A stretch of 64,000 nucleotides of DNA from Rossellomorea aquimaris (GTDB taxonomy: Bacteria; Bacillota; Bacilli; Bacillales; Bacillaceae_B): the NCBI RefSeq assembly GCF_008180865.1, contig NZ_VTEX01000001.1, positions 705,261 through 769,260 on the forward strand, written 5' to 3'. Of this stretch, positions 36,915-47,558 are shown in pieces. Under the pieces are notes generated by a model. It worked only from the letters and a program-made list of their open reading frames with translations, did no database searches and had not been told where the DNA came from. The position numbers were made by a program, and so were the translations under genes. How positions within the stretch are numbered: the stretch's first letter is position 1; every line of letters starts with the position of its first letter.

Positions 36915-36977
36915 AGTCTAAAGCAGCTGGTCATCAAAGGTTAAAAACAATTCCCACAAGAAGAATTATTAACATCT

Positions 36978-37012
36978 ATAAACAGCCTGGAGAGCCTTTC
37001 CGGGCTGTTTAT
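36978..37012 (+). terminator. Terminator after penicillin-acylase gene
   Basis: TAAACAGCC pairs with GGCTGTTTA, with TGGAGAGCCTTTCCG between the arms. Confidence 0.75.
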
Positions 37013-37212
37013 AGTATGAGAGTTTAATGTGGGTGAGTTTTATCCCCTATAGAAATGGGTACATTCACTTCTAAGAAGAAGGGAGGAAATCAGCTTCTTA
37101 TATTGAATAATCATAAAAGAATTGGGTATACTGGCAAGATGTGATTTAACAACATCTATCATTATGGTACGATAATATGTAACGAAACATTTACATAGAA
37201 AGCAGTGAACGT

Positions 37213-38172
37213 ATGACAAGATTTGAAAAAGAGAAAGTGATCGTTCTTATTGGTCCGACTGCTGTAGGTAAAACCAAAACAAGTATAGAACTTGCCAAGA
37301 GGTATAATGGCGAAATCATAAGCGGTGACTCCATGCAGATTTATAAAAAAATGGATATCGGTACCGCGAAAATCACCCCTGAGGAAATGGAAGGAGTCCC
37401 ACATCATCTCCTTGATATTAGAGAGCCCGTGGAATCCTTTTCTGTAGCAGACTTTCAGCAACTTGTCCGAAAGAAAATTTCAGAGATTCACTCACGTGGA
37501 AAAGTCCCTCTTATAGTTGGGGGGACAGGGCTATATATTCAGTCGGTATTATACGATTATCAATTCACTGAAACTCCAGGTGATGAACACTATCGTGAGG
37601 AATTAGAAGCAAGCCTTGAGAAAAATGGTTCCGAGTGGCTTCATGATCGATTAGTATCTGTCGATCCCGCGTCAGCAGGGAATATACACCGGAATAATAC
37701 CCGACGAGTCATTCGTGCATTGGAGATTTATCATTGTACCGGCAAGACAATGTCTGAGTATCAAGAAGAGCAATCACAGGAGCTGCAGTACGAAGTGGCT
37801 TTAATTGGGTTAACCATGGATCGGGAAAAACTTTATGAAAGGATAAACCTCCGTGTTGATCTGATGATGAAACAAGGTTTATTAGAAGAAGTAAAAGAGT
37901 TGTACGATAAAGGTATAAGAAATGTTCAGTCTGTTCAAGCCATTGGGTACAAAGAACTTTACGATTATTTTGATGGTAAAGTCAGCTTGGAACGGGCAAA
38001 TGAAAGCCTAAAGCAAAATTCAAGAAGATATGCAAAGCGCCAACTTACATGGTTCAGAAATAAAATGGATGTTGCCTGGTTCGATATGACAATTGAGAGT
38101 CAGCACACCAAAAATATTGAGGATATTTCAGAATTTATTGCAGGAAAGCTACAATTAAAGTCGAATAAGTAA
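37213..38172 (+). CDS. miaA: tRNA dimethylallyltransferase MiaA
   Basis: MiaA adds the isopentenyl group to A37 of tRNAs reading UNN codons, making the substrate of MiaB at 4.1 kb. The 319-residue protein begins with the P-loop [11 protein letters not shown] (about 14-24). It has the conserved [17 protein letters not shown] (about 37-53), [15 protein letters not shown] (about 101-115) and the tRNA-binding [17 protein letters not shown] [13 protein letters not shown] (near 160-172). It is followed 27 bases later by hfq, the classic miaA-hfq pairing. Confidence 0.97.
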   Translation: MTRFEKEKVIVLIGPTAVGKTKTSIELAKRYNGEIISGDSMQIYKKMDIGTAKITPEEMEGVPHHLLDIREPVESFSVADFQQLVRKKISEIHSRGKVPLIVGGTGLYIQSVLYDYQFTETPGDEHYREELEASLEKNGSEWLHDRLVSVDPASAGNIHRNNTRRVIRALEIYHCTGKTMSEYQEEQSQELQYEVALIGLTMDREKLYERINLRVDLMMKQGLLEEVKELYDKGIRNVQSVQAIGYKELYDYFDGKVSLERANESLKQNSRRYAKRQLTWFRNKMDVAWFDMTIESQHTKNIEDISEFIAGKLQLKSNK

Positions 38173-38199
38173 CGTAGAGATAGAAGAGGAGGACTAACC

Positions 38200-38436
38200 A
38201 TGAAACAATCCATTAATATCCAAGATCAATTCCTTAATCAATTAAGAAAAGAGAGTTCACTATGTACGGTATTTTTATTGAATGGATTCCAAATCCGTGG
38301 ACAAGTGAAAGGTTTTGATAACTTTACAGTGCTGTTTGAGTGCGAAGGAAAACAGCAGCTTGTATATAAGCATGCCATTTCAACATTCGCTCCACAGCGA
38401 AATGTCCAAATAAATTTTGAAGAACAAAGCAATTAA
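38200..38436 (+). CDS. hfq: RNA chaperone Hfq
   Basis: Hfq is a hexameric Sm-like RNA-binding protein. The 78-residue product (73 in B. subtilis) has the Sm1 motif [27 protein letters not shown] pattern (about 24-48) and the Sm2 motif [10 protein letters not shown] (about 57-66), with Q8 and F42-like residues for proximal-face RNA binding. GAGGAGG precedes the ATG by eight bases. A good terminator follows. Confidence 0.97.
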   Translation: MKQSINIQDQFLNQLRKESSLCTVFLLNGFQIRGQVKGFDNFTVLFECEGKQQLVYKHAISTFAPQRNVQINFEEQSN

Positions 38437-38451
38437 TATTAAAAGACTGCG

Positions 38452-38480
38452 AAAGCTGCCTCAATGGGCAGCTTTTTTTG
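38452..38480 (+). terminator. miaA-hfq terminator
   Basis: AAAGCTGCC pairs with GGCAGCTTT and is followed by a T-run of seven. Confidence 0.9.
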
Positions 38481-38822
38481 TAGTAATCATCAGTATATTT
38501 ATCATATAGGGCATGAATCTGATTCGTGATTGCAAGAATTAATTAATGAAACGAAAAGTAATTGAATAGGATGATAAGAGAGGCTTTTTTTATGTCCCTC
38601 ACTTATCAAGTTCCAAATTAGTTTTCACTAGTTATGAATATGATGAATCGTTATGAAAAATAAACGAAGCAAAAGATTCCGTGTTTCTTTTTATTTCTCG
38701 GGAAAGCGCAGAAATAGACAGAATTCTTCTAATTTGTCGAAAAAACCTGGTGAAAAATAGGCGTTTGTCACCCTAAAATCTTCAGGAGCGTATACTGTCT
38801 TAAGAATGGTGAGGTGAATCCA
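38481..38822 (+). other. Gap between hfq and spoVK
   Basis: No gene is seen here. TATACTGT at 38791-38798 resembles a sigma-E -10 element (CATACANT), about 25 bases before the spoVK start. B. subtilis spoVK is sigma-E dependent, so this is the likely promoter, but the -35 side is not convincing. Confidence 0.35.
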
Positions 38823-39776
38823 TTGGATCAACCAATGAGAATGAAAAATAATGGTCAAATCAGCATTGTATTGAATTCTCAAAAACGGAGTTCAGTAAAA
38901 GATACGATAAGACATGATTCCATTCCTCAGTCGCTCCCTCAAGAGCATGTCGCATTAAAAGAAATAGAAGAAGAACTTGGATCACTTGTCGGAATGGAAG
39001 AAATGAAGAAAATGGTGAAAGAAATCTATGCTTGGATATATGTTAATAAGAAACGGGAAACAATGGGGTTGAAAGCAGGAAAACAAGCCCTTCATATGAT
39101 GTTCAAAGGAAATCCCGGTACAGGAAAGACTACTGTCGCAAGGATTATCGGAAAACTGTTCTTGAAAATGAATGTACTTTCTAAAGGTCATTTAATCGAA
39201 GCAGAGAGAGCAGATCTGGTTGGTGAATATATTGGTCACACTGCTCAGAAAACAAGAGACCTTGTCAAAAAAGCCCTGGGTGGAATTTTGTTTATCGATG
39301 AAGCGTATTCACTGGGCAGAGGAGGAGAGAAGGATTTCGGGAAAGAAGCCATCGATACACTTGTCAAACATATGGAGGATAAGCAGCATGAATTCATCTT
39401 GATCCTGGCAGGATACTCGAGGGAAATGGAACACTTTCTTACCTTGAATCCCGGTCTTCAATCAAGATTCCCTCTCGTCTTTCACTTTCCGGATTATTCA
39501 GTTGATCAGCTGATGGAAATCGGCAGAAGGATGTTAGAAGAAAAGGAATATTTATTAAGTCATGATGCAGAAAGAAAGATCCGGGAACATCTTCACTCAG
39601 CAAAAAATACATTATCTCCTATGGCATTTTCAAATGGCAGGTATGTACGGAATGTATTAGAAAAGTCAATTCGTACTCAGGCCATGCGGCTGCTAATGGA
39701 AAATTGCTATGATCGACATGATTTATTAACAATCCGCAGCAATGATTTAGTGTTTAACAAAGGATCATCTGAATGA
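38823..39776 (+). CDS. spoVK: Stage V sporulation protein K (AAA+ ATPase)
   Basis: SpoVK (SpoVJ) is a CbbX-like AAA+ ATPase needed for spore maturation. The 317-residue protein has Walker A GNPGTGKTT (about 96-104), Walker B ILFIDEAY, and the strongly conserved LVGEYIGHTAQKTRDLVKKA and LVKHMEDKQHEFILILAGYS. The N-terminus MDQPMRMKNNGQIS aligns with B. subtilis if translation begins at the TTG at 38823, which is well spaced from GAGGTGA; an in-frame GTG at 38814 overlaps that site. A bidirectional terminator follows. Confidence 0.93.
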   Translation: MDQPMRMKNNGQISIVLNSQKRSSVKDTIRHDSIPQSLPQEHVALKEIEEELGSLVGMEEMKKMVKEIYAWIYVNKKRETMGLKAGKQALHMMFKGNPGTGKTTVARIIGKLFLKMNVLSKGHLIEAERADLVGEYIGHTAQKTRDLVKKALGGILFIDEAYSLGRGGEKDFGKEAIDTLVKHMEDKQHEFILILAGYSREMEHFLTLNPGLQSRFPLVFHFPDYSVDQLMEIGRRMLEEKEYLLSHDAERKIREHLHSAKNTLSPMAFSNGRYVRNVLEKSIRTQAMRLLMENCYDRHDLLTIRSNDLVFNKGSSE

Positions 39777-39817
39777 CTATACTTAGTAAACATCTAGTAA
39801 TATAAAAATCTATAAAA

Positions 39818-39848
39818 AAATGCATTCAAAAGTGAATGCATTTTTCTA
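39818..39848. terminator. Bidirectional terminator between spoVK and the channel gene
   Basis: ATGCATTC pairs with GAATGCAT; A-run before and T-run after serve both convergent genes. Confidence 0.88.
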
Positions 39849-40457
39849 TTATACATGTGCCCGTAAGCTCCTATTCGGTAACCTCCATTTGTATAAATAG
39901 GATAGAACACGTAATGTTGTTGTGATCACGAATAAAGAGTAGAGTTCAAATGCTGAATGGACTACCCCGAGCCCGATTGCTGCTCCGCACAGGACTGCCC
40001 AGACAGCATAAATTTCTGAACGAAGCACTAATGGTTTCCGACCGGCAAGGAGATCACGAATGATTCCGCCCCCGCTCCCTGTCAGCACAGCTGCTACAAT
40101 AATAGCGCTTATTGGATGATTCATTTCAGAAGCATACAGTGCTCCTTGTATAGCAAAAGCTGAAAGACCTATGGCATCAAAGAAATTCCCCCATTTTCTC
40201 CAGTGTTTTAGGAGATTATTAGGGAAAAGAAAGACAGCTGTTATGGAAAGGAGGGCAATCTGAAACAACATGCCTTGCTCCCATAGAGCGGAAACAGGGA
40301 CGCCAATCAGTAAATTCCGAATAGCCCCTCCACCGAATGCTGTGACAATTCCTAATATATAAACACCGAGGATATCGTATTCCTCTTCCATGGCAATGAT
40401 AGCTCCTGAAATAGCAAAAGCAATGGTACCTATAATACTTAATACTTCCCACGTCAT
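39849..40457 (-). CDS. TRIC-type cation channel family protein (UPF0126)
   Basis: This 202-residue membrane protein belongs to the UPF0126/YadS family, whose bacterial members are structural relatives of trimeric intracellular cation channels. It shows two repeats of three hydrophobic segments. Each repeat has a glycine-rich motif: GIVTAFGGGAIRNLLIG (about 35-51) and AAVLTGSGGGIIRDLLAG (about 122-139). The start at 40457 is six bases from GGAGGA; an ATG at 40463 abuts the site. In B. subtilis the spoVK-ynbA interval has no such gene, so this is an insertion. Confidence 0.88.
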   Translation of the reverse strand: MTWEVLSIIGTIAFAISGAIIAMEEEYDILGVYILGIVTAFGGGAIRNLLIGVPVSALWEQGMLFQIALLSITAVFLFPNNLLKHWRKWGNFFDAIGLSAFAIQGALYASEMNHPISAIIVAAVLTGSGGGIIRDLLAGRKPLVLRSEIYAVWAVLCGAAIGLGVVHSAFELYSLFVITTTLRVLSYLYKWRLPNRSLRAHV

Positions 40458-40662
40458 ACACATTCCTCCTAACCCTATTACAATATGCTACATGCCATTA
40501 TGTAGATTCTTGAATGAGTGTGATATCGTAAATTCAAACATACTGATTTTAACACGTCTGCACTTAATTGCAACCATTTTTCATTCCTTTTTACATAGAG
40601 TTTACGAGGCGAATTTGGTATGATGAAAATAATAATGAATTGTACAGAAAGAAGGATGTTTA

Positions 40663-41916
40663 TTGAAGAATGAAGTAAAGGAAAAAGTCATTCTTGTTGG
40701 GTGTCAACTCGAGGAAGATGACTTGCGTTTTCAGTATGGTTTAGACGAACTTGAAGAATTGACGGAAACGGCTCAAGGTCAAGTAATGGCTATACTAACT
40801 CAAAAACGGGATCGTGTTCATCCTGGTACATATATAGGAAAAGGTAAAGTGGAAGAGTTGGTCCTTTTAGAAGAGCAATTTGAACCGGATATAATCATTT
40901 TTAATGATGAACTATCTCCGAGTCAAATTAGAAATTTATCAAAAGATTTAAATGCAAGGGTGATTGATCGTACTCAACTGATCCTGGATATCTTCGCTGG
41001 CCGCGCCCGTTCAAGAGAGGGGAAATTACAAGTAGAGCTTGCTCAACTTCAATATCTGCTTCCTCGATTAATCGGTCAAGGAGCTTCTCTCTCAAGGTTG
41101 GGAGGAGGAATTGGTACAAGAGGGCCGGGTGAAACAAAGCTCGAAAGTGACCGTCGTCACATTCATCGCAGGATTGATGATATTAAGAAACAACTACAAA
41201 TCATTGTTGAACACAGAGAAAGGTATCGTGAACGAAGAAAGCGTAACAAAGCCTTTCAAATTGCACTGGTAGGTTATACAAACGCTGGGAAATCGACTTT
41301 GTTTAATCGAATTTCATTAGCAGACTCTTATGAAGAGAATCAACTCTTCGCAACATTGGACCCGATGACCAGAAAAATGCCCTTGCCCAGTGGCTACTTG
41401 ACATTACTAACGGATACAGTCGGATTTATCCAAGATCTCCCGACTACATTAGTAGCGGCTTTTCGCTCTACACTGGAAGAGGTGAGAGAGGCGGATCTTC
41501 TTCTCCATGTAGTGGATAGTTCTAATCCCGATTACAGTCAGCATGAAAAAACCGTTCAATCTTTATTACAAGACCTGGACATGTTTGGACTGCCTCAGTT
41601 AACGGTTTACAACAAGAAAGATGTGATGCACCATGACTTTGTCCCAAGCAGCGAATGGGATCGTATCATGATCAGTGCCTTAAACGAACACGATCGCGGG
41701 CAGCTTCTATTAAAAATAGAAGAAATCGTAAAAAAACATATGACATCTTATCATGTATTCATTCCAGCGAGTGAAGGGAAGGTCCTTTCACAATTAAAGA
41801 ATGAAACCATCTTAAAAAAGCTGCAATTTATTGAAGAAAACCAGGTTTATGAATTGAAGGGCTATCACCTGGAAGATCATCCAATCGCAGGCAGCATCAA
41901 GAAATTTCAAAGGTAG
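40663..41916 (+). CDS. hflX: Ribosome-associated GTPase HflX (YnbA)
   Basis: HflX splits stalled ribosomes under stress and has GTPase activity. The 417-residue protein has the N-terminal HflX domain with the glycine-rich [20 protein letters not shown] (about 142-161). A G domain follows with P-loop GYTNAGKST at G204-T212, switch region GPTKL-like DPMTRK and [10 protein letters not shown], and NKKD. It starts with TTG (40663) behind AAGGATG. ynbB follows 17 bases later, matching the B. subtilis ynbA-ynbB pair upstream of glnRA. Confidence 0.95.
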   Translation: MKNEVKEKVILVGCQLEEDDLRFQYGLDELEELTETAQGQVMAILTQKRDRVHPGTYIGKGKVEELVLLEEQFEPDIIIFNDELSPSQIRNLSKDLNARVIDRTQLILDIFAGRARSREGKLQVELAQLQYLLPRLIGQGASLSRLGGGIGTRGPGETKLESDRRHIHRRIDDIKKQLQIIVEHRERYRERRKRNKAFQIALVGYTNAGKSTLFNRISLADSYEENQLFATLDPMTRKMPLPSGYLTLLTDTVGFIQDLPTTLVAAFRSTLEEVREADLLLHVVDSSNPDYSQHEKTVQSLLQDLDMFGLPQLTVYNKKDVMHHDFVPSSEWDRIMISALNEHDRGQLLLKIEEIVKKHMTSYHVFIPASEGKVLSQLKNETILKKLQFIEENQVYELKGYHLEDHPIAGSIKKFQR

Positions 41917-41933
41917 AAGGGAAACAAAACCTC

Positions 41934-43211
41934 ATGTTTGAACAATTAGTGCACGGAAACACTCTAAAACCATTGGTAACAAAAGTTGAAGAAAGCATTA
42001 AAGATATACACAACCAAATTGAAGAACGGGCCGAAAATAACCAGTTCAGTGTGCTTAGATCTTTTCAAAAGCACCGTGTAAGCGATTCCCACTTCATACC
42101 TTCAACTGGCTATGGGTATGACGATGCAGGAAGAGACACATTAGAAAGTATTTATGCCGATGTTTTCGGAGGAGAAGCAGGACTAGTGCGTCCTCAGATT
42201 ATTTCAGGTACTCATGCAATCTCCATCGCCTTATTTGGTGTACTCAGACCTGGGGACGAATTAGTGTACATAACGGGAAAACCATATGATACGTTAGAAG
42301 AAATTGTTGGGATTCGCGGGGAAGGAACCGGGTCACTGAAAGACTTTCAAATTGGCTATCAAAGTGTAGATTTACTCCAGTCTGGAAAGGTGGATTTTGA
42401 AGGGGTGGCAAAAACGATTTCTTCCAAAACAAAAATGGTGGGGATTCAGCGATCTAAAGGATATGCCAACCGACCTTCCTTTACTATAGAAGAAATCAAA
42501 GAAATGATTGATTTTGTAAAAGAGATAAACCCTGAAATGGTTGTCTTCGTAGACAACTGCTACGGAGAGTTTGTAGAAGAGAGTGAGCCTTGTCACATCG
42601 GAGCAGATTTAATGGCAGGCTCCCTTATCAAAAATCCTGGTGGAGGTCTTGCTAAAACCGGGGGTTACATTGTAGGAAAGAAAGAATACGTTGACGCATG
42701 TTCATATCGAATGACCTCTCCTGGAATAGGGGCAGAGGCGGGTGCATCTCTTTATAGCTTGCAAGAAATGTATCAAGGTTTCTTTTTGGCACCCCATGTG
42801 GTGGCACAATCATTAAAGGGGGCCGTCTTCACATCTGCGCTTTTAACGGAACTTGGCATGAATACAAATCCAAGTCCTCATGCAAAACGAACAGATTTAA
42901 TTCAGTCTGTGCAGTTCGATGACAGAGATAAGATGGTCGCATTTTGTCAGGCAATCCAGTTTGCATCACCTATAAATTCTCATTTTACTCCCTATCCCAA
43001 CTATATGCCCGGCTACGAGGATGATGTCATTATGGCAGCAGGAACATTCATTCAAGGTTCCAGCATTGAATTATCTGCAGACGGTCCGATAAGACCACCT
43101 TATGTGGCATATGTTCAGGGGGGATTAACTTACGCCCATGTAAAAATTGCCGTTTGCTCAGCAGTAGATAATTTGATTGAAAAAGGTTTAATCACTGTGA
43201 CAATAGGATAA
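41934..43211 (+). CDS. ynbB: YnbB, methionine gamma-lyase-family PLP protein
   Basis: The 425-residue protein belongs to the YnbB family of fold-type I PLP enzymes related to methionine gamma-lyase and other C-S lyases. It has HAISIALFGVLRPGD (about 90-104), DNCYGEFVE (about 205-213) and the cofactor lysine within NPGGGLAKTGGYI (about 238-250). The true reaction is not established. Its start lacks a strong site (GAAGGGAAAC). It follows hflX closely and precedes glnR-glnA, conserved in B. subtilis. Confidence 0.88.
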   Translation: MFEQLVHGNTLKPLVTKVEESIKDIHNQIEERAENNQFSVLRSFQKHRVSDSHFIPSTGYGYDDAGRDTLESIYADVFGGEAGLVRPQIISGTHAISIALFGVLRPGDELVYITGKPYDTLEEIVGIRGEGTGSLKDFQIGYQSVDLLQSGKVDFEGVAKTISSKTKMVGIQRSKGYANRPSFTIEEIKEMIDFVKEINPEMVVFVDNCYGEFVEESEPCHIGADLMAGSLIKNPGGGLAKTGGYIVGKKEYVDACSYRMTSPGIGAEAGASLYSLQEMYQGFFLAPHVVAQSLKGAVFTSALLTELGMNTNPSPHAKRTDLIQSVQFDDRDKMVAFCQAIQFASPINSHFTPYPNYMPGYEDDVIMAAGTFIQGSSIELSADGPIRPPYVAYVQGGLTYAHVKIAVCSAVDNLIEKGLITVTIG

Positions 43212-43223
43212 TAAATTAGTAAT

Positions 43224-43253
43224 TGGATAGTCTAAATCTGACTATCCTTTTCT
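43224..43253 (+). terminator. Terminator after ynbB
   Basis: GGATAGT pairs with ACTATCC and is followed by TTTTCT. Confidence 0.8.
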
Positions 43254-43265
43254 ACTGAATTCTTA

Positions 43266-43316
43266 TGTAAGAAAATCTAACATTTGATTGACAGAACTCC
43301 TTACATTACATATAAT
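43266..43316 (+). promoter_or_regulatory. glnR-glnA promoter with two GlnR operators
   Basis: TTGACA (43288-43293) and TATAAT (43311-43316) are both perfect, with a 17-base spacer. The upstream site TGTAA-GAAAATC-TAACA (43266-43282) fits TGTNA-N7-TNACA exactly. A second, TGACA-GAACTCC-TTACA (43289-43305), overlaps the -35 and spacer. GlnR bound there would block the promoter when glutamine is plentiful, as known for B. subtilis. Confidence 0.9.
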
Positions 43317-43350
43317 AAGGTCAAGAAGGAAAACAAAAGGAGGAATCAGG

Positions 43351-43767
43351 ATGAGCGGTAGTGAAATTCGTCGAACGATGGCATTATTCCCAATTAGTAT
43401 TGTCATGCAGCTCACGGACCTAACAGCTCGTCAGATTCGATACTATGAAGAGCACCAATTGATCAGCCCTGCACGTACTGAGGGGAATCGCAGGCTCTTT
43501 TCCTTGAATGACATTGATAAGTTATTAGAAGTAAAGGATTTGTTAGATCAAGGCATCAACATGGCTGGGATTAAGAAGATATATGCGGTATCCAGTCATA
43601 ATGAAAGTAAAGTAGTATCTGACGTAAGCAATGAAAAGGAAGAAAAAGCACGACAGGATCTATCCGATGACGAGTTGCGTAAATTACTTCGAAATGAATT
43701 GATGCATTCCGGTCGATTTACTAAAGCATCTTTGCGTCAAGGTGACATGTCTCGCTTTTTTCATTAA
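43351..43767 (+). CDS. glnR: Nitrogen-repressor GlnR (MerR family)
   Basis: GlnR represses glnRA when feedback-inhibited glutamine synthetase stabilises its DNA binding. The 138-residue protein has a MerR-type winged helix-turn-helix (about 13-80, [34 protein letters not shown]). A variable middle and the C-terminal glutamine-synthetase-contact tail ([19 protein letters not shown]) follow. The ATG at 43351 follows AAAGGAGG; the frame is open to 43288 but that overlaps the promoter. It lies 37 bases before glnA with paired operators upstream. Confidence 0.96.
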   Translation: MSGSEIRRTMALFPISIVMQLTDLTARQIRYYEEHQLISPARTEGNRRLFSLNDIDKLLEVKDLLDQGINMAGIKKIYAVSSHNESKVVSDVSNEKEEKARQDLSDDELRKLLRNELMHSGRFTKASLRQGDMSRFFH

Positions 43768-43804
43768 ATAAAACCTTTAATAAACTTGAGGAGGAAACAC
43801 GTAA

Positions 43805-45139
43805 ATGGCAAAGTATACTCGAGAAGATGTTTTAAGATTAGCGAATGAAGAAGGTGTAAAGTTCATCCGACTGCAATTCACTGACATTCTGGGGACGATT
43901 AAGAACGTAGAAATCCCTCTTAGTCAGCTTGAGAAGGCACTAGATAACAAGATGATGTTTGACGGATCTTCAATTGAAGGGTTTGTTCGAATTGAAGAAT
44001 CAGATATGTACCTATTCCCTGATTTAGACACTTGGTTAGTATTCCCATGGACAGCTGAAAAAGGAAAAGTAGCCCGACTGATCTGTGATATCTACAATCC
44101 AGATGGCACTCCATTCGAAGGAGATCCGCGTAACAATTTAAAGCGCATCTTAAGTCAAATGGAAGAGCTAGGGTTTACTGACTTCAATCTTGGACCTGAG
44201 CCAGAATTCTTCCTCTTTAAATTAGACGTAAATGGTGAGCCGACATTAGAATTGAACGATAACGGTGGCTACTTCGACTTAGCTCCTACAGATTTAGGGG
44301 AGAACTGCCGTCGGGATATCGCATTAGAACTAGAAGAAATGGGCTTTGAAATCGAAGCATCTCACCACGAAGTTGCACCTGGTCAACATGAGATCGACTT
44401 TAAATATGCAAGTGCATTAAGAGCATGTGATGATATCCAAACATTTAAACTAGTGGTTAAAACGATTGCACGCAAGCATGGATTACACGCAACATTCATG
44501 CCTAAGCCTCTATTTGGTGTAAATGGATCGGGAATGCACTGTAACATGTCCCTATTCAAAAATGGGGAAAACTCTTTCTTCGATGAAAAGGGAGATCTGC
44601 AATTAAGCGATACAGCTCGTCAATTCCTTGCAGGTATCATTAAACATGCAACTGACTTTACAGCGATCACTAACCCGACTGTAAACTCATACAAGCGTTT
44701 AGTACCTGGATATGAAGCACCTTGTTATGTTGCATGGTCTGCTCGTAACCGCAGCCCATTAATCCGTATCCCTGCTTCTCGTGGATTAAGCACACGTGTT
44801 GAGGTCCGTAGTGTTGACCCGGCCGCAAACCCATACTTGGCGATGGCTGTATTACTGGCTGCTGGATTGGATGGAATTAAGAATAACCTTCCAGCTCCTA
44901 AGCCAATCGACCGCAACATTTATGTTATGGATAAAAAAGAGCGTGAAGAAGCGGGAATCGTAGATCTTCCAGCAACTTTACACGCTGCATTAGAAAACCT
45001 TAAAACAAATGAAGTAATCGTTAAATCCCTTGGAGAACACATCTTCGAACACTTCGTTGAAGCGAAAGAAATCGAATGGGATATGTTCCGTACACAAGTA
45101 CACCCATGGGAGCGCGAGCAATACATTCAAATGTATTAA
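43805..45139 (+). CDS. glnA: Glutamine synthetase (GSI-alpha)
   Basis: GlnA makes glutamine from glutamate and ammonia. The 444-residue protein equals B. subtilis GlnA in length and is GSI-alpha type, lacking the adenylylation region. It has the beta-grasp with FDGSSIEGF near 56-64 (latch-region DGSS), NLGPEPEFF near 127-135, the [10 protein letters not shown] substrate stretch near 238-247, and the feedback-sensing arginine loop. AGGAGG precedes the ATG. It is co-transcribed with glnR and ends at a very strong terminator. Confidence 0.98.
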   Translation: MAKYTREDVLRLANEEGVKFIRLQFTDILGTIKNVEIPLSQLEKALDNKMMFDGSSIEGFVRIEESDMYLFPDLDTWLVFPWTAEKGKVARLICDIYNPDGTPFEGDPRNNLKRILSQMEELGFTDFNLGPEPEFFLFKLDVNGEPTLELNDNGGYFDLAPTDLGENCRRDIALELEEMGFEIEASHHEVAPGQHEIDFKYASALRACDDIQTFKLVVKTIARKHGLHATFMPKPLFGVNGSGMHCNMSLFKNGENSFFDEKGDLQLSDTARQFLAGIIKHATDFTAITNPTVNSYKRLVPGYEAPCYVAWSARNRSPLIRIPASRGLSTRVEVRSVDPAANPYLAMAVLLAAGLDGIKNNLPAPKPIDRNIYVMDKKEREEAGIVDLPATLHAALENLKTNEVIVKSLGEHIFEHFVEAKEIEWDMFRTQVHPWEREQYIQMY

Positions 45140-45165
45140 TCCTAAAAAAGTGTATTTTATTCAAA

Positions 45166-45209
45166 AGGAGTGGAGGCAGCATAAATGCTGCCTCCACTCC
45201 TTTTTTTTG
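45166..45209 (+). terminator. glnA terminator
   Basis: GGAGTGGAGGCAGCA pairs perfectly with TGCTGCCTCCACTCC around TAAA, followed by eight T. Confidence 0.97.
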
Positions 45210-45221
45210 GCCATCAAAAAT

Positions 45222-45252
45222 ATAAGCCGCTAAGTATACATAGCGGCTTATT
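45222..45252 (-). terminator. lexA terminator
   Basis: TAAGCCGCTA pairs with TAGCGGCTTA; on the minus strand TATATTTTTG follows. Confidence 0.85.
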
Positions 45253-45257
45253 ACATA

Positions 45258-45878
45258 TTAATGTACTTGACGATAAACTCCGACAACTTTTCCTAAAATG
45301 GATACATTTCGTAAAATGATCGGAGCCATGGTTGAATTCTCTGGTTGTAATCGGACATAGTCCTTTTCTTTAAAGAAGCGTTTTACAGTCGCTTCATCTT
45401 CCTCAGTCATCGCTACGACGATATCTCCATTGTTCGCTGTTTGTTGCTGACGCACGATAACAAAATCCCCATCCAAGATCCCGGCCTCTATCATACTGTC
45501 ACCCATGATTTCCAGCATGAAGACCTGTTCATCCGAAGGTGCCATACGCTCAGGGAGTGGGAAGAATTCCTCGACATTCTCAACAGCCGTGATGGGTTGA
45601 CCGGCTGTAACCTTACCGATTAAAGGAACGTTAACAACCCGCTGACGCGGTATCATATCCTCTTCAAGATTTAAGATTTCGATGGCTCTTGGTTTAGTGG
45701 GATCTCTACGAATAAGACCTTTACTCTCTAACCTGGCCAGATGTCCGTGTACGGTGGAACTAGAAGCAAGACCAACGGCTTCCCCGATTTCCCGTACGGA
45801 AGGTGGGTACCCTTTTTCTCTTACTGCAATTTTAATATATTCTAGTATGTCCTGCTGTCTTTTAGACAATTTTGTCAT
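45258..45878 (-). CDS. lexA: SOS repressor LexA
   Basis: LexA represses the SOS regulon and self-cleaves on RecA filaments. The 206-residue protein (205 in B. subtilis) has an N-terminal winged helix ([23 protein letters not shown] near 25-47), the cleavage site A92-G93 (VTAGQ) and the S128/K166 dyad ([15 protein letters not shown]). The ATG at 45878 is seven bases from AGAGGTG; a GTG at 45884 is an alternative. It is divergent from yneA with three shared LexA boxes between. Confidence 0.97.
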   Translation of the reverse strand: MTKLSKRQQDILEYIKIAVREKGYPPSVREIGEAVGLASSSTVHGHLARLESKGLIRRDPTKPRAIEILNLEEDMIPRQRVVNVPLIGKVTAGQPITAVENVEEFFPLPERMAPSDEQVFMLEIMGDSMIEAGILDGDFVIVRQQQTANNGDIVVAMTEEDEATVKRFFKEKDYVRLQPENSTMAPIILRNVSILGKVVGVYRQVH

Positions 45879-45938
45879 GTTCACGCACCTCTATTATAGA
45901 TCTTATGTTCCCATTATAGCATGTCTTTCCAGCTGATA

Positions 45939-46019
45939 CAAACATAAGTTCGAATTTCTGTTGACACCAAACGAATGTTCGTATTACAATGAATATAACA
46001 AAAACAGAACAAACATTCG
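45939..46019. promoter_or_regulatory. Three LexA (SOS) boxes between lexA and yneA
   Basis: Against CGAAC-N4-GTTCG there are three sites: CAAACATAAGTTCG (45939-45952, one mismatch), CAAACGAATGTTCG (45968-45981, one mismatch) and AGAACAAACATTCG (46006-46019, two mismatches). The middle site lies within the yneA promoter spacer (TTGACA at 45961, TACAAT at 45985). B. subtilis has the same three-box layout. Confidence 0.85.
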
Positions 46020-46035
46020 TATGGAGGTATTTTTT

Positions 46036-46362
46036 ATGTTAACACACATTTGGAATCGTTTCTCTTACATTATTATATTATTTATTTTAGCGCTTTTATC
46101 TGCAGCCTTTTTGCTAGTGGTCATGGCAAACCAGCCGTCATATCAAAGCATCACCGTTCAGGATGGAGACACACTATGGACTATTGCCAAACAGTACAAT
46201 GAAGAATATTCTATGACGGTGGAAGAATTTATCGCTTGGGTCGGAGAGGAAAATAATCTCACATCATTCTCAATCAAACCCGGTGAATCACTTGTGTTAC
46301 CTATAGAAAATCCAACATTATCCACCCATTCAGACTATGAATTGGTAATGAACGAAGAATAG
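46036..46362 (+). CDS. yneA: SOS cell-division inhibitor YneA
   Basis: YneA delays septation during the SOS response. The 108-residue protein (103 in B. subtilis) has a single transmembrane helix (about 9-30), then a LysM domain (YQSITVQDGDTLWTIAKQY near 40-58, SIKPGESLVLP near 84-94) that contacts the cell wall. The ATG at 46036 follows GGAGG; the frame is open upstream to 45961 across the LexA boxes and cannot start there. The short acidic tail is typical. It is co-transcribed with yneB. Confidence 0.93.
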   Translation: MLTHIWNRFSYIIILFILALLSAAFLLVVMANQPSYQSITVQDGDTLWTIAKQYNEEYSMTVEEFIAWVGEENNLTSFSIKPGESLVLPIENPTLSTHSDYELVMNEE

Positions 46363-46370
46363 AGGGATAG

Positions 46371-47024
<654 letters not shown>

Positions 47025-47129
47025 CTCTTGTTTTATCTCCTTTAATCTAGTAACATGACGATAGAATTAAGCTTTACTATTGGTTGTGTATTAGATTTTG
47101 CTTACTATGCAATAAAGGAGTTTTTATAG

Positions 47130-47363
47130 ATGCTTTCAAAAACAAAAATGAATCGAATCAATGAACTTGCCAAGAAGTCCAAGAGTAGCGGACTAACCGA
47201 ACAAGAAGCAAAAGAGCAGTCCAAGTTGAGAAAAGAATACCTGGAAACGTTTCGTCAATCGATGAAAGGGACCATTGAAAATACAAGAATATTTGATCCG
47301 GAAGGTAATGAAGTGACGCCTAAGAAGATTCAGGATATACAGACTAAGAAGAAAATGAACTAA
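47130..47363 (+). CDS. ynzC: YnzC, DUF896 small protein
   Basis: The 77-residue protein is a two-helix DUF896/UPF0291 member starting MLSKTKMNRINELAKKSKSSG, with the family pattern LTEQEAKEQSKLRKEYLETFR (about 22-42) and RIFDPEGNEVTP near the end. B. subtilis YnzC forms a helical hairpin; its role is tied to the SOS operon but not defined. AAAGGAG precedes the ATG, and a strong terminator follows. Confidence 0.94.
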   Translation: MLSKTKMNRINELAKKSKSSGLTEQEAKEQSKLRKEYLETFRQSMKGTIENTRIFDPEGNEVTPKKIQDIQTKKKMN

Positions 47364-47371
47364 ATGAATGA

Positions 47372-47412
47372 ACTGCCAGGTCCATATTATATGGACCTGG
47401 CAGTTTTTTTCA
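47372..47412 (+). terminator. Terminator of the yneA-yneB-ynzC operon
   Basis: CTGCCAGGTCCATA pairs with TATGGACCTGGCAG and is followed by seven T. Confidence 0.96.
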
Positions 47413-47558
47413 TCTTCACCCCTTATGAAATCATAAGGTTTTTTATTTTCAACGATCATAAAGTCATGTTATCATTCAAGATAGTTGTATAAACTATCAA
47501 AGAAGATTAATATTAATAAGGTACATTAAGGTACATTAAAAGGAAGGATGTCTGACAT

